A DNA stretch of 64,000 bases from Saccharicrinis fermentans DSM 9555 = JCM 21142 (GCF_000517085.1 NZ_KI912107.1:3159980-3223979), one strand, 5' to 3'; positions 7,980-17,315 are shown, counted from the stretch's first letter. The notes: a model not told the origin generated them from the letters alone. Numbers and translations: made by a program.

Positions 7980-9339
7980 TTTTTGCTCCTATTTTCTTAC
8001 AATCCTTATCCAACCTATCCCTTCCCCATGTTCTTTCTATAATTCGTATTGCATGTTCACTACTCAATTTTTTATTTTTCTCCATCATCCGTTGTAAAAA
8101 CACACAGTTAGAGAGGTTCGCTTTTTTTTGCACAATATCTTCAGCCAATGCTTGACACCCCGGCGATCCACAAGCCCCACAATCAATACCTGGCAAATAA
8201 CACATTAAATTACGAATACGCTCCATCTTCTTCAGTGCTTCCTGAAAATCCTGATCTAAGGAAATCGTCGGAAGCGGATCTATCTTACTGACAAACAGAT
8301 TTCGGTCCTCAATAATTTCCGCATACTCTTTCCAGTCCACATCTCCTGCTACACTCTCAAGCTGATAAGCTCTTCTTTTCATTCTATCAACCGTCATAAA
8401 ACGATTTCCATGCAACAACACCCCACCAGCACAGCCTTGATCACAGGCTCTCAATTCCAGATAATCCACTGTTGGTATTTCATCATTTTCCAAGCGTTCC
8501 AAAAATTCTATTACATTATGAATTTCATCCACAGCCAAACATCTTCCTTTCATATTATCAGCCTCGCCGCGTGTCAAACTCCATTGAATGGCTTTGCTCG
8601 AAAGATGCGGCAATATGGGTAACTCACGGTCTCTATCCTTGTTATTTTTAATCTTAGCATAGAGTTTATTATAAAGATAACGCATATTAATCACTCCATT
8701 GATCACGGCCCCTTGATCTTCGCTCCAACCTTTTATAGCTGCAATTTTAGCCGCACAAGGTGTCACATAAAAAATTCCAATTTGACAATCTGGTACACCT
8801 TGGTTCTGGAGCATTTTCCGATAGAAAGCTGCCGAGGCATCTACCGGTGGTTTAACAGAAGCAATATGATCAATTAAAGCTGGAAAACGAACCTGTATCA
8901 ATCTCATCACTGAAGGACAAAAAGTGGAGATCAATGGTTTCTCATTGTTAATCTTCATTTGCTCATCCATAAGTTCATTAATCACGTCTACCATAAATTC
9001 AGCCTGAAAAACATGGGTAAAACCAAGCTCTTTCATCATACTAAATATCTCTTCTTCACTAACGTAAGTAGGAAACTGGCCAGTAAATACTGCAGGAACC
9101 AAGGCAATACGACATTGATATTCAAAAATATTATCCAAGTCATCCTGCTCCACATAAATAGCATCCACAGGACAAGCCTTTAAACACTCACCACAATCGA
9201 TACACCGCTTCTTCAATATCAAAGCTTTTCCATCACTTATACGAACGGCATCAGTAGGACACACATTCATGCAATGTGTACAACCATAACAAATATCTTT
9301 GTCGACCTTTAGGGCGTGATATATTTGTATCATCTTCAT
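7966..9339 (-). CDS. divergent [FeFe]-hydrogenase-like protein, putative sensory (HydS-like)
   Basis: A 457-residue protein. It has two N-terminal [4Fe-4S] motifs (Cys17, 20, 23, 27 and Cys46, 49, 52, 56), a reduced H-cluster domain, and a C-terminal Fe-S domain of PF04060 type (Cys387, 390, 395, 412). The H-cluster cysteines remain as TFCPS (Cys141), TPCAAK (Cys195) and ACDQGC (Cys299, Cys303). The first cysteine of the TSCC motif, the proton relay in active enzymes, is replaced by Phe140, and the GGGQP part of the third motif is gone. Such proteins occur beside hydABC in Thermotogae and Firmicutes and are regarded as putative H2 or redox sensors; that role is inferred here. It overlaps the next DRTGG gene. 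Confidence 0.85.
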   Translation of the reverse strand: MKMIQIYHALKVDKDICYGCTHCMNVCPTDAVRISDGKALILKKRCIDCGECLKACPVDAIYVEQDDLDNIFEYQCRIALVPAVFTGQFPTYVSEEEIFSMMKELGFTHVFQAEFMVDVINELMDEQMKINNEKPLISTFCPSVMRLIQVRFPALIDHIASVKPPVDASAAFYRKMLQNQGVPDCQIGIFYVTPCAAKIAAIKGWSEDQGAVINGVINMRYLYNKLYAKIKNNKDRDRELPILPHLSSKAIQWSLTRGEADNMKGRCLAVDEIHNVIEFLERLENDEIPTVDYLELRACDQGCAGGVLLHGNRFMTVDRMKRRAYQLESVAGDVDWKEYAEIIEDRNLFVSKIDPLPTISLDQDFQEALKKMERIRNLMCYLPGIDCGACGSPGCQALAEDIVQKKANLSNCVFLQRMMEKNKKLSSEHAIRIIERTWGRDRLDKDCKKIGAKNEGM

Positions 9340-9355
9340 TCAGACTATCAACATT

Positions 9356-9766
9356 CTACAGATAAGTTTTCATTTCAACGATGGTTCCATGATCCACTTC
9401 ACTACTTACATTTAGCTCGTCCACGTTTTTCTTTATATTAGGTAACCCCATCCCTGCACCGAACCCCATCTCCCTAACCTTAGGAGACGCAGTAGAAAAA
9501 CCCTCCTTCATAGCTAATTCAATATCTGGAATTCCAGGTCCTTTATCATCCAACACAATCTCTATATATTCCGGCGTAATATTAACACGTATTATGCCCT
9601 TATAGGCATGTGCTACAATATTTACTTCAGCCTCATATAAAGCAACCACCGTACGTTTAACAATTTTTGGATGAACATTTAGTTGCTTCAATATTTTTTT
9701 CACTGCGCTGGAAGCATTCCCTGCCTTGCCAAAATCCCCTCCATCCACTTCATAAATAAATTCCAT
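9356..9766 (-). CDS. anti-sigma-type ATP-binding protein (GHKL ATPase, first copy)
   Basis: A compact 136-residue GHKL ATPase of the RsbW/SpoIIAB type, with only the ATP-binding fold. N-box EAEVNIVAHA (45-54), G1 DDKGPGIPD (73-81) and G2 GFGAGMGLPN (101-110) are intact. Relatives phosphorylate or bind partner proteins. No sigma factor or anti-sigma antagonist gene is next to it; its neighbours are DRTGG and hydrogenase-like genes, so its target may be one of these. It starts at the ATG at 9766, five bases after the preceding DRTGG gene, and is followed after 16 bases by the H-cluster gene. It is clearly distinct from the longer ATPase at 6204-6749. Confidence 0.85.
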   Translation of the reverse strand: MEFIYEVDGGDFGKAGNASSAVKKILKQLNVHPKIVKRTVVALYEAEVNIVAHAYKGIIRVNITPEYIEIVLDDKGPGIPDIELAMKEGFSTASPKVREMGFGAGMGLPNIKKNVDELNVSSEVDHGTIVEMKTYL

Positions 9767-9771
9767 GGCGC

Positions 9772-10116
9772 TTAATAAACAGGTGATAATCCGGCAGTAA
9801 ACAACTTACCTACCGCATTATACATAGAATACCTACACTGCAACACCACCACCCCTTCTTCCTTGGCCAAGGCCAACATTTCCGGCGTCACTTTCTTATT
9901 TCGTACAAACACAATACAATTTATATCTGCCATTTCAACAGTTCTAATTGTTTGCATATTAGCCAGACCTGTTACCAATACCATCTTATCAGTATCCAGT
10001 GTAAGCACATCACTCATTAAATCGCTGGCAAATCCACAAGTTATTTCATCATCCATGTTGGAATCACCACACACTATTTCGGCATCCAGAATAGCAACAA
10101 TTTCCTTTATTTTCAT
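9772..10116 (-). CDS. DRTGG-domain protein (first copy), first gene of hydrogenase cluster
   Basis: A 114-residue single-domain DRTGG-like protein with the landmark FASDLMSDVL (29-38) shared with the paralogue at 7638-7979, and with a late EEGVVVLQCR segment in place of that copy's IPILGTHL. The two are alike in length and fold pattern but well diverged, so the duplication is old. It starts at the ATG at 10116 and is the most upstream gene of the ten-gene run. A 16-bp perfect palindrome lies 37 bases upstream. The function is unknown; a ligand-binding or protein-interaction role with the adjacent ATPase is plausible. Confidence 0.8.
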   Translation of the reverse strand: MKIKEIVAILDAEIVCGDSNMDDEITCGFASDLMSDVLTLDTDKMVLVTGLANMQTIRTVEMADINCIVFVRNKKVTPEMLALAKEEGVVVLQCRYSMYNAVGKLFTAGLSPVY

Positions 10117-10309
10117 TGAATGAGGCTTAAGTAAAATCCAACCCTATTTATTATCATTAATTAATGATTTTTTTCAATAATTAACTACAAAATACAATGT
10201 ATGAATTGAAAAAAAAAAGCAGAATATCAGCAAATGGCAATACATAATAAGTCTAAATAAGACTTAACCAAGAAGATAGGCATAGCATTAGACAACGCAG
10301 GCATAAATA
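10117..10309. other. intergenic region between hydrogenase cluster and MITE copy 1
   Basis: There is no credible ORF. Besides the palindrome at 10153-10168 it contains a small inverted repeat, TAAGTCT (10248-10254) with AGACTTA (10260-10266). The remainder is AT-rich and unremarkable. Confidence 0.5.
10153..10168. promoter_or_regulatory. 16-bp perfect palindrome upstream of the hydrogenase cluster
   Basis: ATCATTAATTAATGAT at 10153-10168 is its own reverse complement and lies 37 bases before the first start codon of the hydrogenase run. It sits next to a wider inverted repeat (TTTTTTTCAAT 10168-10178 and ATTGAAAAAAA 10205-10215). It could be an operator. It does not match the Rex consensus, and AT-rich palindromes can arise by chance. 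No clean -7 TAnnTTTG box was found here on the minus strand. Confidence 0.35.
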
Positions 10310-10463
10310 GTCTTTGCAAGACAACTCCAAATACTGCGTTATTCTCATTTTTGAAACAGTCATTTACAATCAATAAACTCCCTTGGTTTCAAAAATATCT
10401 ACAGCCTTGTCTTTGAAGCTTTCTTATCAAAGACAGAAAAAACAGTCGTTTTCTTGCAGCCAC
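10310..10463. mobile_element. MITE-like repeat, copy 1
   Basis: A 154-bp element flanked by TA on both sides (10308-10309 and 10464-10465). The ends are inverted: TGCAAGACAAC at 10315-10325 against GTTTTCTTGCA at 10448-10458, one mismatch. Inside are two further perfect inverted repeats: ATTTTTGAAAC 10347-10357 with 10386-10396, and GTCTTTGA 10409-10416 with 10427-10434. Together they give a cloverleaf-like fold. Closely related copies lie at 62068-62220 and 63659-63811. TA flanks suggest mobilisation by an IS630/Tc1-type transposase, none of which is in the window. It carries no credible gene. Confidence 0.7.
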
Positions 10464-10467
10464 TAAA

Positions 10468-10509
10468 TAAGTGATCCCAAAACAATATCACTTAAAAACT
10501 TTATTTTTG
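10468..10509 (+). promoter_or_regulatory. inverted repeat and -7 box before the AlbA_2 gene
   Basis: TAAGTGAT (10468-10475) and ATCACTTA (10487-10494) form an 8-bp inverted repeat with an 11-base spacer, directly upstream of TATTTTTG (10502-10509), which fits TAnnTTTG. The start codon is at 10526, so the leader would be about 12 bases. No good -33 box is seen. The repeat is well placed for a repressor, possibly autoregulation. Confidence 0.42.
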
Positions 10510-10525
10510 CAACAAAGAATAAAGA

Positions 10526-11194
10526 ATGATAAACAAAGAGCTTCAACGAAAAATAGACGAGGGGGAACACCAACAACAGGACTTTAAATATGCCATCAAT
10601 GACTCTAAGAAGATAGCGCGTTCATTGGCTGCCTTTGCCAATACGGATGGAGGCTGTTTACTTGTAGGCGTAAAGGACAATGGGAAAATAGCAGGTATTT
10701 CGTCCGAAGAAGAATTTTATATGATTGAAGCAGCGGCACAGATGTATTGCAGACCACCTGTTGAATTTGAAACCTTGGAATGGCAAAGCGATGGAAAAAC
10801 TGTACTTGAAATAAAAATTCCTAAAAGTGCAAACAAACCACACAAAGCCCCGACTAAAGATGGCAAATACATGGTATATGTGAGGGTTGAAGACCAAAAC
10901 TTATTAGCTAACAAAATACTGTTGGAGTACTGGAAGGCGCAGCAAAAAAACAAAAGCCATTTACTCCGCTTTAATAAACCGGAGAAATTTTTATTACAAT
11001 TCCTTTCTAATCATGATTCAATAACACTTAGCCGCTTTCAGAAACAGGCGAACATACCAAGATTTAGGGCAGAAAGAATATTAGTAAGTCTACTGTGTAT
11101 GCGTATAATTCAGATTCACATTACAGAGAAACAAGTATTTTATACCTTGTCAGAGAATCTGGATAAACACCACACCCCCTATGATAGAAATTAA
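10526..11194 (+). CDS. AlbA_2/Schlafen-type ATP-binding regulator-like protein
   Basis: A 222-residue protein. Residues about 12-125 form an AlbA_2 (formerly AAA_4) domain: QQDFKYAIND, then SLAAFANTDGGCLLVGV with the conserved AFANTDGG turn, and a late VYVRVEDQN. The rest (about 140-215) looks like a small winged-helix segment (SRFQKQANIPRFRAERILV). The family includes putative transcriptional regulators and Schlafen-like proteins, some linked to phage defence or tRNA cleavage; I cannot choose between these. It stands alone on the plus strand between opposing genes, immediately after a MITE copy. The ATG at 10526 follows AAAGA. Confidence 0.75.
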   Translation: MINKELQRKIDEGEHQQQDFKYAINDSKKIARSLAAFANTDGGCLLVGVKDNGKIAGISSEEEFYMIEAAAQMYCRPPVEFETLEWQSDGKTVLEIKIPKSANKPHKAPTKDGKYMVYVRVEDQNLLANKILLEYWKAQQKNKSHLLRFNKPEKFLLQFLSNHDSITLSRFQKQANIPRFRAERILVSLLCMRIIQIHITEKQVFYTLSENLDKHHTPYDRN

Positions 11195-11218
11195 GGATGA
11201 AACAGGTATAGTAAGGAA

Positions 11219-12436
11219 CTACTCAGCCATCGGGTATAACAAATACTTTTCCCTTAATTTTGCATACTTTTGCAAAGCAGGCTTCCATTTTATTCGAATG
11301 GCATCCTCCGACAAACCAGCCTGAATATCCTTAAGTAACTGGTCATCTCCTGCCAATAAATTAAACCAACGGTCATTTAATCCAAACCCATCATCTTGTC
11401 CGAACTGCTTATAGAAAGAGATAAAATAAGAAAGGGTAAAACGGTGTGCCAAATCACCTTGTCTAAGATCAATACCGAAGCACTTCTTACCTCTCTGCGG
11501 AGGATTTTTTGCCATACCCACAATACTTTGTGGCATAAAAATGAAATCTCCCGCAGCACTATCGGGATATCCTATCACTTGAAACGGGAAATAAGTACCT
11601 CGTCCAACACTCACCTTTGTAGCCTCAAAGAAACATAGCGACGGATAAAGACGAATAGCACGATTATTTGGAAGATTAGGAGACGGTTTAAGTGGTAAAA
11701 CATAAGGCAAGCTATGCTTCCAGTTTTTAACTTTAATCACTTCCAAAGGACATCTTTGAGCTTCGGCTAACCAGCCTTCACCATTGATCATTAGAGCCAG
11801 TTCTCCAACTGTTAAACCATGAACCACAGGAATAGGATGCATCCCTACGAAAGATCGGAATGCGGGCTTCAGAATAGGACCATCAAAGTAATCACCATTG
11901 GGGTTTGGCCGGTCAAGCACCAGCATCTTAGTAGACGTTTCGGCACAGGCTTCCATCATATAATGCATTGAACTGATATAGGTATAAAACCTAACTCCCA
12001 CATCTTGAATATCAAAAACAACCACGTCAAGATCTTCCAGTTGCTCTTTTGTTGGCTTTTTATGATCACCATATAACGAAACAATAGAAATACCTGTTTG
12101 AAGATCCACTTCACTTTTTACTGACTCACCTGCATCATGCTTTCCTCTAAAACCATGTTCTGGTGCGAATATTCTGGTGACTCGAATGCCTTGGCTAAGC
12201 AGGGTATCCAATAAATGAGTTCTTTCCACCAACGAAGAATGATTCACCAATAAACCTACCTTTTTACCCTTTAACAGATAAAGATAATCTTCAAAACAAG
12301 CAGCTGCTGGTTGAATCTTCTTTATTATAGCTTTCTCTCCTTGCGCTGAACAAGAAAAATCACAAAAAAGAATCACAATAAATATAAATATTCGAAACAT
12401 AAAAATGCGCACTATAAATTCATAAAAAGCATTCAT
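11219..12436 (-). CDS. NamZ-like exo-beta-N-acetylmuramidase (DUF1343)
   Basis: A 405-residue exported protein of the DUF1343 family, whose characterised member NamZ releases N-acetylmuramic acid from the non-reducing end of peptidoglycan fragments. Family landmarks: GLLVNHSS (about 61-68), FAPEHGFRG, VFDIQDVGVRFYTYISSMHY and LDRPNPNGDYFDGP, then a second domain with LPNNRAIRLYPSL and the GRGTYFPFQVIG region. The N-terminus is a signal peptide ending near CSAQG, so it should act in the periplasm in wall recycling. The ATG at 12436 gives a long n-region; an in-frame ATG at 12400 (MFRIFIFIVILF) gives a more typical signal peptide and is a good alternative. Confidence 0.88.
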   Translation of the reverse strand: MNAFYEFIVRIFMFRIFIFIVILFCDFSCSAQGEKAIIKKIQPAAACFEDYLYLLKGKKVGLLVNHSSLVERTHLLDTLLSQGIRVTRIFAPEHGFRGKHDAGESVKSEVDLQTGISIVSLYGDHKKPTKEQLEDLDVVVFDIQDVGVRFYTYISSMHYMMEACAETSTKMLVLDRPNPNGDYFDGPILKPAFRSFVGMHPIPVVHGLTVGELALMINGEGWLAEAQRCPLEVIKVKNWKHSLPYVLPLKPSPNLPNNRAIRLYPSLCFFEATKVSVGRGTYFPFQVIGYPDSAAGDFIFMPQSIVGMAKNPPQRGKKCFGIDLRQGDLAHRFTLSYFISFYKQFGQDDGFGLNDRWFNLLAGDDQLLKDIQAGLSEDAIRIKWKPALQKYAKLREKYLLYPMAE

Positions 12437-12527
12437 TCCCTACCATCCACAAAGTAGTCCTACCCTTAAACCCCATTGATGCATTAGAAGATATATTACT
12501 AAGTTCTAATGCATCCGAGTTAAAAAA

Positions 12528-12848
12528 TCACGCTTGGGGCGTAGATCCGAAATTCATCGGAATATTACCTCCAGGTTGTCCTTCATCAATATTTTTAATA
12601 GGCCCATGCATGGCTTCATAACGTTTTATATTATCCTGTAAAGCCATCATTAACCTTTTAGCATGTTCAGGTGTAACAACCACCCTTGATTTCACCTGAG
12701 CTTTAGGCAGTCCCGGCATCACACGGATAAAATCCATCACAAATTCCGATGCTGAGTGCGTTATAACAGCTAGGTTAGAATAAATCCCCTGTCCTACCTC
12801 TTCATTTAATTCAATATTCAACTGATTCTTGTTTTTTTTATCTTCCAT
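12528..12848 (-). CDS. DUF3467 protein
   Basis: A 106-residue soluble protein of the DUF3467 family, recognised from the central block FVMDFIRVMPGLPKAQV and VVVTPEHAKRLMMAL. It has no known function. It lies downstream of rpoC on the same strand, an arrangement common in this phylum, but a strong terminator separates it from rpoC, so it may be read from its own promoter or by read-through. The C-terminal tail is rich in Gly and Pro and likely disordered. Confidence 0.85.
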   Translation of the reverse strand: MEDKKNKNQLNIELNEEVGQGIYSNLAVITHSASEFVMDFIRVMPGLPKAQVKSRVVVTPEHAKRLMMALQDNIKRYEAMHGPIKNIDEGQPGGNIPMNFGSTPQA

Positions 12849-12907
12849 TTTACTTCGATTACAAATTATAAATCATTCTAAAATATATAATTTATTTACC
12901 ATTGCAT

Positions 12908-12939
12908 AAAAAAAGGGAAGCATAAAAAATACTTCCCTT
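12908..12939 (-). terminator. rho-independent terminator after rpoC
   Basis: On the minus strand AAGGGAAG and CTTCCCTT (12932-12939 and 12913-12920) pair over 8 bp around an 11-base loop and are followed by a run of seven T. It lies 24 bases after the rpoC stop and is the expected end of the large ribosomal protein/RNA polymerase unit. Confidence 0.85.
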
Positions 12940-12962
12940 AAATTTATATGAATTAGAATAAA

Positions 12963-15900
12963 CTATTCTTGTTCTTCTTCCACTACTTTATTCTCCACCA
13001 ATCTATCATACTCATCCTTAGAACCCACTACCAGATTTTTAAGAGCTCTCTGACCTGTTCCGGCAGGAATCAAGTGGCCACAGATTACGTTTTCTTTCAA
13101 TCCTTCTAGTAAATCTACTTTACCAGAGATAGCAGCTTCATTCAATACTTTGGTTGTTTCCTGGAAGGAAGCAGCCGACATAAAGCTCTTGGTTTGAAGC
13201 GCAGCTCTTGTAATACCCTGTAGAATTTGGCTGGAAGTAGCAGGAATGGCATCTCTAGACTCCACTAGCTTAAGATCTTTTCGTTTCAGCTGAGAATTTT
13301 CATCTCTTAAACGACGAGCTGTAACAATCTGACCAGCCTTTAAGTTTTCAGAATCACCCGGATCCACTACGACTTTTTTATCGAAGATATCATCATTTTC
13401 ATGCATGAACTCCAACTTGTCAACAATTTGTTTTTCCAAGAATTTAGTATCACCCGGATCCACAATATTTACTTTACGCATCATCTGACGAACGATGATT
13501 TCAAAGTGCTTATCATTGATCTTCACTCCCTGCAGACGGTAAACATCCTGTACTTCGTTCACAATATACTCTTGTACAGCCGTAGGTCCCATGATATGAA
13601 GAATATCAGAAGGAGTTGTAGCTCCATCAGACAATGGAATACCGGCACGCACATAATCATTTTCTTGTACCAAGATCTGTTTAGAAAGAGGAACCAGGTA
13701 TTTCTTCACCTGACCATTCTTAGAAGTAACAATAATTTCGCGGTTACCCCGTTTAATCTTACCAAATGTCACCTCGCCATCAATCTCAGAAACTACAGCC
13801 GGATTAGAAGGATTACGAGCCTCAAAGAGTTCTGTTACCCTTGGAAGACCCCCTGTAATATCACCAGCTTTACCAACTGCTCTAGGGATTTTAGAAACAA
13901 TCTCACCTACTTTTACTTTTTGGCCTTCTTCCACTGAGACGTGCGCCCCAACCGGTAGGTTAAAAGTTTTAAGAATCTCACCAGAATCATCAACAATCCT
14001 CAAAGCAGGGTTTTTGGTTTTATCCCTGGTTTCAATGATAACCTTTTCCTTAAATCCTGTTTGTTCATCAGATTCTTCTTTGTAAGTGATACCATCAAGC
14101 ATATTATCAAAGCTTACGGAACCAGATTTTTCAGATACGATTACCGCATTGTAAGGATCCCATTCTGAGATTAAATCTCCAGACTTAACTTCAGTTCCGT
14201 TTTTAACAAACAATTTAGAACCATAAGTAATCGGTTGATTAGCCAATGCAATACCTGTATTCTTATCTATGATACGTAATTCAGCCAAACGACCAATGAC
14301 GATATCCACATCTCTTCCTTCTTCATCTTTAGTAGGAACAGTACGTAGCTCATCTATTTCTATGATACCATCATACTTAGCTGTGATACTACTTTCTGTA
14401 GAGATATTACCTGCTGTACCCCCAACGTGGAAAGTACGAAGCGTAAGCTGTGTTCCTGGCTCTCCAATAGACTGAGCAGCAATAACACCTACAGCTTCTC
14501 CAATATGAACAAAGTTACCTGTGGCAAGGTTACGTCCATAACATTTGGCACATACCCCTACTTTAGATTCACATGTCAATACTGAACGAATTCCAACCCT
14601 TTCCAGCGGAGAATCATTTAATATCTTAGCTTTTTCTTCATCAATTTCTTCACCTGATTTTACAATCAACTCACCCGTTGATGGATGATAAACATCATGT
14701 ACCGAAACACGACCCAAAATCCGTTCATAAAGAGTGGCAACAATATCCTCGTTATTTTTAACATCCGAAGCCGAGAGCCCTCTTAATGTACCACAATCGT
14801 CCTCTGTAATGATAACATCCTGAGACACATCCACTAAACGACGGGTCAAATACCCGGCATCCGCTGTCTTAAGTGCCGTATCCGCAAGACCCTTACGAGC
14901 ACCGTGAGTAGAAATAAAGTATTCCAGTACAGATAGACCCTCTTTAAAGTTAGAAAGAATTGGGTTTTCAATAATCTGTCCACCGGTAGCACCTGATTTT
15001 TGAGGTTTAGCCATCAGTCCCCTCATACCAGACAGCTGACGAATCTGTTCTTTAGAACCCCTTGCTCCAGAATCAAGCATCATATAAACAGAGTTAAATC
15101 CTTGTTGATCGGAACTTAACTGAGTCATCAGAGTATTCGTCAAACGTGCATTTACATGCGTCCAGATATCAATGATCTGATTGTAACGTTCGTTGTTCGT
15201 GATGAATCCCATATTATAGTTATTCAACACTTCCTCTACTTCGGCATATCCCTCTTCCACCATTTTATTTTTGGCTTCCGGAATAATTACATCACCCAAG
15301 TTAAACGACAGTCCACCTTCGAATGCCATTCGGTAACCCAGGTTTTTAATATCATCAAGGAAAGCAGCCGTACGCGGAGTACCACATATTTTCTGTACTT
15401 TACCAATGATATCACGTAAGGCCTTCTTAGTCAATACATCGTTAATAAAACCTGCTTCTCTTGGTGCAAATTCATTAAACAAGATACGACCTACCGTAGA
15501 CTCTATTATTTGAATTTCAGGAACACCATCTTTATTCAGATCGTAACCTTTAACTTTCACATTCGCGTGTAAATCAACAACTCCTTCATTATAGGCAATT
15601 TTCACCTCTTCCAAGTCATAGAAAGTCAGTCCTTCACCTCTGGCGCCTTCACGTGCTTTAGTCATGTAATACAGACCCAAAACCATATCCTGAGAAGGTA
15701 CTGTTACGGGAGCACCATTGGCGGGGTTAAGAATATTCTGCGAACCCAACATCAACATTTGTGCTTCCAGGATGGCTGCATTACCAAGAGGTAAGTGAAC
15801 TGCCATCTGGTCACCATCAAAGTCAGCATTAAAAGCCGAACAAGCCAAGGGGTGTAACTGAATTGCCTTACCCTCAATTAACTTAGGCTGGAAGGCTTGA

Positions 15901-17237
15901 ATACCCAAACGGTGAAGAGTAGGAGCCCGGTTCAACATAACAGGGTGTCCTTTCAGTACGTTTTCAAGAATATCCCATACGACAGGATCTTTTCTATCCA
16001 CGATTTTTTTTGCGGACTTCACTGTTTTAACAATACCACGCTCGATGAGCTTTCTAATTACAAAAGGCTTATATAACTCAGCGGCCATTCCCTTAGGAAT
16101 ACCACACTCGTGCATTTTCAACTCTGGACCAACCACAATAACCGAACGAGCCGAATAATCAACCCTCTTACCTAACAGGTTTTGACGGAAACGACCTTGC
16201 TTACCTTTTAAGCTATCACTTAGTGATTTCAAAGGTCGGTTAGCATCCGTTTTAACGGCATTGGCTTTACGCGAGTTATCAAACAACGAATCAACCGACT
16301 CCTGAAGCATACGTTTTTCATTACGTAATATAACTTCCGGTGCTTTAATTTCGATCAATCTTTTTAGACGGTTATTTCTAATGATAACCCTACGGTAAAG
16401 GTCATTCAAATCGGAAGTAGCAAACCTACCTCCATCCAATGGCACCAGAGGACGCAGTTCAGGTGGAATAACAGGAACCACTTTTACGATCATCCATTCA
16501 GGACGATTTCGTCCCACAGACTCACGGAATGACTCAACAACCTGAAGACGTTTCAGCGCTTCGTTTTTACGTTGCTGCGACGTTTCGGTATTGGCTTTAT
16601 GTCTAAGGTCATAGGATAAACTATCCAAATCCAGTCTTGACAAAATCATGTGCAGCGCATCCGCTCCCATTTTGGCAATAAACTTATTAGGATCGTCATC
16701 CTCTAAATATTGATTTTCTTTAGGAAGTGTCTCTAGTATATCCAGGTACTCCTCTTCCGTTAAGAAATCCATATACTTAATTCCATCCTCTTCTTTGATA
16801 CCCGCTTGTATAACTACATAGCGTTCATAATAAACGATGGAATCTAATTTTTTAGTTGGCAATCCTAACAAGTAACCAATTTTATTAGGAAGCGATTTAA
16901 AGTACCAGATATGGGCCACGGGAACAACCAAAGAGATATGTCCCATTCTTTCGCGACGTACTTTCTTCTCTGTAACCTCGACTCCACATCGGTCACAAAC
17001 AATACCGCGATATCTGATTCTTTTATATTTACCACAGTGACACTCATAATCCTTCACAGGACCAAATATTCTTTCGCAGAATAACCCGTCACGTTCAGGT
17101 TTATAAGTTCTATAGTTGATGGTCTCCGGTTTAAGAACCTCACCGCTTGATCTTTCTAAAATTTCTTCTGGTGAAGCTAATCCGATAGAGATTTTTGTAA
17201 AATTACTCTTTACTTTCGTATCTCTTCTGAATGCCAT
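12963..17237 (-). CDS. rpoC: DNA-directed RNA polymerase beta' subunit
   Basis: A 1424-residue RpoC, the size usual for Bacteroidota. Visible: N-terminal zinc site CHCGKYKR with CDRCGVE, the catalytic NADFDGDQM near residue 470 carrying the three magnesium-binding aspartates, the bridge/trigger region around [19 protein letters not shown], and the second zinc site [11 protein letters not shown]. It forms the active centre with RpoB. The start is the ATG at 17237, 78 bases after rpoB; a nested hairpin lies in that gap. No truncation or unusual feature is seen. Confidence 0.99.
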   Translation of the reverse strand: MAFRRDTKVKSNFTKISIGLASPEEILERSSGEVLKPETINYRTYKPERDGLFCERIFGPVKDYECHCGKYKRIRYRGIVCDRCGVEVTEKKVRRERMGHISLVVPVAHIWYFKSLPNKIGYLLGLPTKKLDSIVYYERYVVIQAGIKEEDGIKYMDFLTEEEYLDILETLPKENQYLEDDDPNKFIAKMGADALHMILSRLDLDSLSYDLRHKANTETSQQRKNEALKRLQVVESFRESVGRNRPEWMIVKVVPVIPPELRPLVPLDGGRFATSDLNDLYRRVIIRNNRLKRLIEIKAPEVILRNEKRMLQESVDSLFDNSRKANAVKTDANRPLKSLSDSLKGKQGRFRQNLLGKRVDYSARSVIVVGPELKMHECGIPKGMAAELYKPFVIRKLIERGIVKTVKSAKKIVDRKDPVVWDILENVLKGHPVMLNRAPTLHRLGIQAFQPKLIEGKAIQLHPLACSAFNADFDGDQMAVHLPLGNAAILEAQMLMLGSQNILNPANGAPVTVPSQDMVLGLYYMTKAREGARGEGLTFYDLEEVKIAYNEGVVDLHANVKVKGYDLNKDGVPEIQIIESTVGRILFNEFAPREAGFINDVLTKKALRDIIGKVQKICGTPRTAAFLDDIKNLGYRMAFEGGLSFNLGDVIIPEAKNKMVEEGYAEVEEVLNNYNMGFITNNERYNQIIDIWTHVNARLTNTLMTQLSSDQQGFNSVYMMLDSGARGSKEQIRQLSGMRGLMAKPQKSGATGGQIIENPILSNFKEGLSVLEYFISTHGARKGLADTALKTADAGYLTRRLVDVSQDVIITEDDCGTLRGLSASDVKNNEDIVATLYERILGRVSVHDVYHPSTGELIVKSGEEIDEEKAKILNDSPLERVGIRSVLTCESKVGVCAKCYGRNLATGNFVHIGEAVGVIAAQSIGEPGTQLTLRTFHVGGTAGNISTESSITAKYDGIIEIDELRTVPTKDEEGRDVDIVIGRLAELRIIDKNTGIALANQPITYGSKLFVKNGTEVKSGDLISEWDPYNAVIVSEKSGSVSFDNMLDGITYKEESDEQTGFKEKVIIETRDKTKNPALRIVDDSGEILKTFNLPVGAHVSVEEGQKVKVGEIVSKIPRAVGKAGDITGGLPRVTELFEARNPSNPAVVSEIDGEVTFGKIKRGNREIIVTSKNGQVKKYLVPLSKQILVQENDYVRAGIPLSDGATTPSDILHIMGPTAVQEYIVNEVQDVYRLQGVKINDKHFEIIVRQMMRKVNIVDPGDTKFLEKQIVDKLEFMHENDDIFDKKVVVDPGDSENLKAGQIVTARRLRDENSQLKRKDLKLVESRDAIPATSSQILQGITRAALQTKSFMSAASFQETTKVLNEAAISGKVDLLEGLKENVICGHLIPAGTGQRALKNLVVGSKDEYDRLVENKVVEEEQE

Positions 17238-17273
17238 ATGTCGACTTCTATTAAATTTAAAACAAATAAGGCA

Positions 17274-17306
17274 ATCATTGAATAATGCGAGGCATTACCC
17301 AATGAT
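17274..17306 (-). other. nested hairpin in the rpoB-rpoC intergenic gap
   Basis: ATCATTG (17274-17280) pairs with CAATGAT (17300-17306), and inside it AATGC (17284-17288) pairs with GCATT (17292-17296). No T-run follows on the minus strand, so it is not a standard terminator. An RNA-processing or stability role is possible. Confidence 0.4.
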
Positions 17307-17315
17307 AAAAAGGCT

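Noticed and set aside
13401-13937. 178-codon ORF antisense to rpoC
   Set aside because: Shadow of the conserved rpoC reading frame.
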